NCBI GenBank assembly: GCA_949286415.1
Contig: CASEBV010000012.1
Location: 218,512 to 282,511 of the forward strand
DNA: 64,000 bases
Origin: an uncultured Bacteroidales bacterium
GTDB taxonomy: Bacteria > Bacteroidota > Bacteroidia > Bacteroidales > UBA932
Direction of reading: 5' to 3'
Notes under the pieces: model-generated
Told to the model about the DNA's origin: nothing
The model's input: only the letters and a program-made list of their open reading frames with translations
Database searches by the model: none
In this document: positions 60,871-64,000 of the stretch, piece after piece
How the letters are laid out: each line of letters opens with the position of its first letter
Position numbering within the stretch: position 1 is the first letter of the stretch
Made by a program: the position numbers and the translations under genes

Positions 60871-60883
60871 TCACCTCCTTTTT
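60871..60883 (-). promoter_or_regulatory. Extended Shine-Dalgarno before rpsU
   Basis: On the minus strand the leader reads AAAAAGGAGGTGA, which contains the full AGGAGGTGA complement of the 16S 3' end, seven bases before the ATG. Almost all other genes here lack such a site. Confidence 0.9.
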
Positions 60884-60894
60884 ATTTGCGGCTG

Positions 60895-60902
60895 CAAAGG
60901 TA
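60895..60902 (-). promoter_or_regulatory. Promoter -7 element TACCTTTG for rpsU
   Basis: Plus-strand CAAAGGTA reads TACCTTTG on the minus strand, 32 bases before the rpsU start; the same octamer is used by tRNA-Asn and the HU-like gene. Confidence 0.65.
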
Positions 60903-60971
60903 GTCAAATTATTTTTTATTCAAAATTTTATTTTCACCAGTCAATGTCCGCGGCCTGTCCTTCCGCGGCTG

Positions 60972-61694
60972 TCATTTGCCCGGGCCGGCTTGTCCAAGCA
61001 ATTTTACAAACTGCTGCATCCCTTTGGTCGCAACATCCTTTATGTGCACAATCCTTTTGTCATGGGCCGGAACATCTTTCGGGTCAATGATGTAGATGGG
61101 GGTGTCAATCCCGGCATACCGGTACAGGCCTGCTGCCGGATAGACCTGGAGTGATGTGCCGACAATGAGCATGATGTCCGATTTCTCCACGGCATCCATT
61201 GCCTTGACAATCTTCGGTACTGCTTCTCCGAACCATACGATGTGGGGCCTGAGCTGTGCTCCGTCCGGACCTTTGTCCCCGAGATGTATTTCTCCGTATC
61301 CGATGTCGAATACTCCGGCCTCGGAATATCCGTCGGCATCATTGCAGCAGTCTTCCGGACGGACTTTCGTCAGCTCTCCATGCAGGTGAATGACTCTTGT
61401 GCTTCCGGCCCTTTCGTGCAGGTTGTCCACATTCTGGGTGATGACGGTGACATCATAGTCATTTTCAAGTCCGGCTATTGCCAGATGGGCGGCATTCGGC
61501 AAGGCTGACTCAAGCTGTTTCCTTCTTGCGTTGTAGAAATCCAGCATAAGCCCGGGGTTCTTTCTCCAGCCGTCGATGCTGGCGACATCTTCCACATTGT
61601 AGTTTTCCCAGAGGCCGCCGCTGTCCCTGAATGTGCTTATGCCGCTCTCGGCGCTGACTCCTGCTCCTGTGAGCACTGCGATTTTCTTTTTCAT
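60972..61694 (-). CDS. Sir2-family NAD-dependent deacylase, zinc site reduced
   Basis: Removes acyl groups from lysines using NAD. The 240-residue protein has VLTGAGVSAESGISTFRDSGGLW (NAD-binding), ITQNVDNLHERAG with Gln87 and Asn88, and the catalytic His105 in IHLHGEL. The zinc ribbon of classical sirtuins needs four cysteines; only Cys116 and Cys117 are present in EDCCNDADG, so structural zinc is probably lost. Residues VWFGEAVP and VGTSLQVYPAAGL complete the fold. It starts two bases after the stop of a P-loop ATPase gene, so the two are co-expressed. Protein deacylation is most likely. Confidence 0.92.
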   Translation of the reverse strand: MKKKIAVLTGAGVSAESGISTFRDSGGLWENYNVEDVASIDGWRKNPGLMLDFYNARRKQLESALPNAAHLAIAGLENDYDVTVITQNVDNLHERAGSTRVIHLHGELTKVRPEDCCNDADGYSEAGVFDIGYGEIHLGDKGPDGAQLRPHIVWFGEAVPKIVKAMDAVEKSDIMLIVGTSLQVYPAAGLYRYAGIDTPIYIIDPKDVPAHDKRIVHIKDVATKGMQQFVKLLGQAGPGK

Positions 61695-61696
61695 TT

Positions 61697-62848
61697 TTAT
61701 TCCATTTCAAAATAATCCCGCCGGAGCCAATACTCAAAGAGAGGGTCGAGTATCACCGGTTCGTCTTTTTCATTGAATGTTATGATTTCCTTCTTCTTCA
61801 GTGCGTCTTTGACTCTTCTGACATTGGCGGAAGAATTGAGGCCGTACTTCTCGATTACATCAGACGCGCTGAATTTAATTTCTCCGTCCAGAATCGCTTT
61901 GACAAGACTCATCTGATGATCGGTCAGATTGTTGGTCATCGAGAAGAATTTAGGTTCATGAATGGAAATTATGATTTTGAGGGCCTCCATAAGTACCCCT
62001 TCGTTGATATATCCTTTTGACAGGGAGTCGCAGATGGAAATGAAATGGTTGAGATACCAGATGTTTGACCTGAAGAGTTTCACAGCTCCGGCAGCAAGCT
62101 CGCGTTCAATGACTTTCCCGCTCACGAGGAAACCTTTTACTATGTGCTCCACAATCTCTTTCTCGTCAACCGGCTGCAGGGGGAGATGTTCTGTCAGACG
62201 CCAGAAATATTTTTTCTCCTCAAAAATATATTTCATGGCATTGATCATGGAGCCGGTCAGAATGAATGTCGGGCAGTATTCTTTCCCCTTGTCCTTCTCC
62301 TGAAGCACGGTCTCCATTGCCTTGAAGATTTCCTCATATTCAGGTATGGACATGAGATTCTGGAATTCATCGGCAATGATATAGATTCCTGTCTTTTTTT
62401 CTTCGGCGAGTTTCATGGGAAGCCTCATCATGGACAGGATGTCATTCATGTCGGCATCCCAATTCAGGGATACGACTTCATCGGAAACGGAGAAGCGCTG
62501 CCTGTCAAACACAAAATGAGTGTCAGGGAGCAGTCCTGCAATGATCGCTTCATATTCTTCCGGAGTGGATGCTACAGCCCGAATCACAGAGGAGCCGAAT
62601 TTCGTGAGAAAACGGTTTTTCTCCCTGACATTGAACAGGTTCAGTTCGCATACTGCAAACCTGAGTCCGGATATTCTCATCCCGAACAATGCCTGCTGTA
62701 TGATTGACATTTTCCCGCTTTTCGGCGGTTCGTAGATTGCCACATCCTCTTTTCCTGTAAGAAGATTCCTCAGCGTGTTGCATTCGGTCTTTCTGCCGAT
62801 GAAATTTCTGTCGATGACATATCTGTCATATACAAACGGTGTCTCCAT
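61697..62848 (-). CDS. P-loop ATPase with degenerate Walker A, paired with Sir2
   Basis: ATPase-like protein of 383 residues. The Walker A position reads YEPPKSGKMSII (about 39-50): the GK core remains but the first glycine is proline or glutamate and the serine or threonine after GK is methionine. Walker B is intact as GIYIIADEFQNL, followed by a sensor region FILTGSMINAMKY. The last 70 residues are a winged-helix domain (FSASDVIEKYGLNSSANVRRVKDALKKKEIITF). It resembles the ATPase at 54301 in architecture but only distantly in sequence. ATG 62848 is chosen over GTG 62860. It is operonic with the Sir2 gene two bases downstream; their link is unexplained. Confidence 0.82.
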   Translation of the reverse strand: METPFVYDRYVIDRNFIGRKTECNTLRNLLTGKEDVAIYEPPKSGKMSIIQQALFGMRISGLRFAVCELNLFNVREKNRFLTKFGSSVIRAVASTPEEYEAIIAGLLPDTHFVFDRQRFSVSDEVVSLNWDADMNDILSMMRLPMKLAEEKKTGIYIIADEFQNLMSIPEYEEIFKAMETVLQEKDKGKEYCPTFILTGSMINAMKYIFEEKKYFWRLTEHLPLQPVDEKEIVEHIVKGFLVSGKVIERELAAGAVKLFRSNIWYLNHFISICDSLSKGYINEGVLMEALKIIISIHEPKFFSMTNNLTDHQMSLVKAILDGEIKFSASDVIEKYGLNSSANVRRVKDALKKKEIITFNEKDEPVILDPLFEYWLRRDYFEME

Positions 62849-62870
62849 TCTGAAATTCACATTTGTCGTG

Positions 62871-62878
62871 CAAATTTA
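62871..62878 (-). promoter_or_regulatory. Promoter -7 element TAAATTTG for the ATPase-Sir2 operon
   Basis: Plus-strand CAAATTTA reads TAAATTTG on the minus strand, 23 bases before the ATPase start. Confidence 0.6.
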
Positions 62879-62983
62879 TAAAAATAACAAAAAGGTTTTT
62901 ATCAAAAATTATCTTTGATATTGATTTTCTGACCCGGAGTGGGGCGGAAATTTGAAACCGTAGGACAAAGCAACGATTTTTCT

Positions 62984-62991
62984 TAAATTTG
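62984..62991 (+). promoter_or_regulatory. Promoter -7 element TAAATTTG for the small lipoprotein gene
   Basis: Exact TAnnTTTG match immediately before a terminator-like hairpin; leader of about 70 nt. Confidence 0.6.
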
Positions 62992-63025
62992 CATCTGATA
63001 TTCTGTGGAAATCAGATGCTTTTTT
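62991..63025 (+). terminator. Terminator-like hairpin in the leader of the lipoprotein gene
   Basis: GCATCTGAT and ATCAGATGC pair perfectly over nine bases and are followed by TTTTTT. It lies between the promoter and the start codon, so it would attenuate the gene or end a short RNA. Confidence 0.5.
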
Positions 63026-63065
63026 CTGCACAACTTGATTATGTTCAATTATAAATTTTGTGATT

Positions 63066-63485
63066 ATGAAAAGATTGTTTGCTGTTCTTGCGGTGCTCGT
63101 GCCGCTGCTTGCACTTTCTTCTTGCAAGAAAGATGAAACTTCCCGCCCGTCCATTGTCGGCACATGGCAGCTGACGAAAGCTTCAATCCTGTTCGATGGG
63201 GAGGAAATGGAATTCGATGCTACCGAGAGGCTGCAGGCGGAAATATCTTTTGTATTCAATGCGGACGGCACCGGAACAATCACTTCTGTCGACAAGACGA
63301 CAGGGCAGTCCGAGCAGGACGGCTTTGAGTGGTCATTGGAGGGGAATACTCTTACTGTCATCGAATCCGGAGAGTCTGTGGCATGTACACTTGAGACCCT
63401 GACAGACAGTCAGCTGGTATTTTCATTCCAGATTCCGGATGACTTTATTACAGGTGAGGTGACATGTACTTTTGTGCGGGTCTGA
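63066..63485 (+). CDS. Small lipocalin-like lipoprotein
   Basis: Lipoprotein of 139 residues with lipobox ALSSC (Cys about 18). The mature part begins with SIVGTWQLTKASILFDGEEMEF and continues with alternating beta strands (ISFVFNADGTGTITSVDKTTGQ, FEWSLEGNTLTVIESGE, LVFSFQIPDD), the pattern of lipocalin-like (DUF4923/lipocalin_5-type) lipoproteins frequent in Bacteroidales. Ligand and role are unknown. ATG 63066 is preferred to the GTG two codons upstream. A 15-base tandem repeat covers the stop codon. Confidence 0.8.
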   Translation: MKRLFAVLAVLVPLLALSSCKKDETSRPSIVGTWQLTKASILFDGEEMEFDATERLQAEISFVFNADGTGTITSVDKTTGQSEQDGFEWSLEGNTLTVIESGESVACTLETLTDSQLVFSFQIPDDFITGEVTCTFVRV

Positions 63486-63524
63486 AATTCTGCTGTCTGA
63501 AATTCTGCTATCTGAAATTCCTCC
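63481..63524. repeat. 15-bp tandem repeat at the lipoprotein stop
   Basis: TCTGAAATTCTGCTG is repeated almost three times (63481, 63496, 63511), one base varying between the first two copies and the third shortened. The first copy includes the TGA stop. Confidence 0.8.
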
Positions 63525-63565
63525 GATAAGCCTTCAAGATTTTTTGCACTTTCGGCGAAATGTGT

Positions 63566-63573
63566 TATCTTTG
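63566..63573 (+). promoter_or_regulatory. Promoter -7 element TATCTTTG for rplU
   Basis: Exact TAnnTTTG match with TTTG at 63543-63546 as a -33 element, 23 bases apart. Gives a leader of about 95 nt before rplU. Confidence 0.75.
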
Positions 63574-63616
63574 CAGACCCAAAATATTTACATGATTGTC
63601 AAGCCATTGATAAAGA

Positions 63617-63634
63617 GTCTGTTGCGAAACGGAC
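63617..63634 (+). promoter_or_regulatory. Hairpin with GCGA tetraloop in the rplU leader
   Basis: GTCTGTT pairs with AACGGAC (one G-U) around a GCGA loop of the GNRA type. A ribosomal-protein leader with a stable GNRA hairpin may be an autoregulatory site. Confidence 0.35.
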
Positions 63635-63670
63635 CGCTTGCAGTCGGAACACTTAAGTTTGTTTTAATTT

Positions 63671-63982
63671 ATGTACGCAATCGTAGAAATTGCAGGCCAG
63701 CAGTTTAAAGTTGAGGCTGGCATGGAGATTTTTGTTCAGCGTCTTGCTGCTGAAAAAGGCGCTGCAGTGGAGTTTGACAAGGTGCTTCTTGTCGATAATG
63801 ACGGAGCCGTCAAGGTTGGTGCTCCTTATGTTGACGGAGCTTCGGTCAAGGCTACCGTGCTTGACGACACATGCAGAGGCAAGAAGGTGATTGTCTTCAA
63901 GAAGAAACGCCGCAAAGGCTATCAGAAGCAGACCGGTCACCGTCAGAATTTCACTAAAATCCAGATCAACGAGATCGCTTAA
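63671..63982 (+). CDS. rplU: Large ribosomal subunit protein bL21
   Basis: Ribosomal protein of 103 residues that binds 23S rRNA. The sequence [25 protein letters not shown] is the bL21 signature, and the basic C-terminus [29 protein letters not shown] matches the family. It has a good promoter and a structured leader of about 95 nt. After the stop the window ends with AGACAGGAGGAAACAG, an apparent Shine-Dalgarno for the next gene, expected to be rpmA (bL27). Confidence 0.98.
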   Translation: MYAIVEIAGQQFKVEAGMEIFVQRLAAEKGAAVEFDKVLLVDNDGAVKVGAPYVDGASVKATVLDDTCRGKKVIVFKKKRRKGYQKQTGHRQNFTKIQINEIA

Positions 63983-63988
63983 TCAGAC

Positions 63989-63995
63989 AGGAGGA
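63989..63995 (+). promoter_or_regulatory. Shine-Dalgarno AGGAGG at the right edge, expected rpmA
   Basis: CAGGAGG stands 5 bases before the window end, after rplU. With rplU upstream the gene beginning just outside is expected to be rpmA; this is inference, since no codon of it is visible. Confidence 0.4.
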
Positions 63996-64000
63996 AACAG

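Noticed and set aside
60972..62848. Sir2-ATPase pair as a known anti-phage system
   Set aside because: The Sir2 has the size and motifs of a housekeeping deacylase, the ATPase is not HerA-like, and no other defence genes are adjacent; it is kept only as an open observation.
1..64000. CRISPR arrays, prophage or insertion sequences
   Set aside because: No regularly spaced repeats with unique spacers, and no transposase, integrase or phage structural genes were recognised.

Overview
The window is bacterial chromosome from the Bacteroidetes, most likely the order Bacteroidales. The evidence is: more than twenty promoters with the Bacteroidetes -7 element TAnnTTTG; almost no Shine-Dalgarno sequences except a near-perfect one before rpsU; a DksA-like protein with the degenerate zinc finger; a eukaryote-like long IleS; TonB-receptor and FISUMP/Ig2-type lipoproteins; and an AcrAB-TolC set whose outer-membrane factor is a lipoprotein. 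Composition is roughly half G+C by eye. The genus cannot be fixed from the sequence alone. Nothing looks like a prophage, integrated element or CRISPR locus; this is mostly core genome with accessory patches.

Layout. 0-7 kb: glycogen phosphorylase (cut by the left edge), ribF, a small membrane protein, greA, a HIT protein, a thioredoxin-fold lipoprotein without its cysteines, and tsaB with a CvpA protein on the minus strand. 7-16.5 kb: ileS, DksA-like gene, lspA, tRNA-Ser, a cluster of nested palindromes, a GNAT acetyltransferase, two outer-membrane barrel proteins, a decayed GNAT tail, tRNA-Asn, a membrane-tethered HU-like protein and an acyl-ACP thioesterase. 16.5-28.7 kb: a YidE/AspT-type transporter, a YjjP/YjjB-like split exporter, a membrane protein, then a tightly overlapping run NUDIX - glycosyltransferase - DUF4922/SpoIID fusion - AmpG-like permease, followed by a serpin lipoprotein and a NamZ-type muramidase. 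This block looks devoted to cell-wall turnover and recycling.

28.7-40 kb: a TonB-dependent receptor behind a striking helically phased CTTAAC array, its partner beta-helix lipoprotein, murI, and a three-gene RND efflux operon on the minus strand with a divergent AraC regulator. 41-54 kb: secreted lipoproteins, prfB without the programmed frameshift, class I fumarase, a calcium-type P-ATPase, a second AraC regulator, two tandem FISUMP lipoproteins, tRNA-Leu and prmA. 54-64 kb: a P-loop ATPase, tryptophanase, a large AsmA-family protein, rpsU, a Sir2-like deacetylase coupled to a second P-loop ATPase, a small lipoprotein and rplU; rpmA probably starts just past the right edge.

The main unexplained structure is a family of intergenic repeats of about 150-230 bp (three good copies at 14.2, 33.9 and 41.0 kb and a remnant at 52.9 kb). 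Each good copy is three GC-rich hairpins in a row with related arms. Stem differences between copies are partly compensated, so folding seems to be what is conserved. Other items worth checking are the CTTAAC array, the rpsU Shine-Dalgarno, the nested palindromes after tRNA-Ser, and the DUF4922/SpoIID fusion inside the cell-wall recycling cluster.
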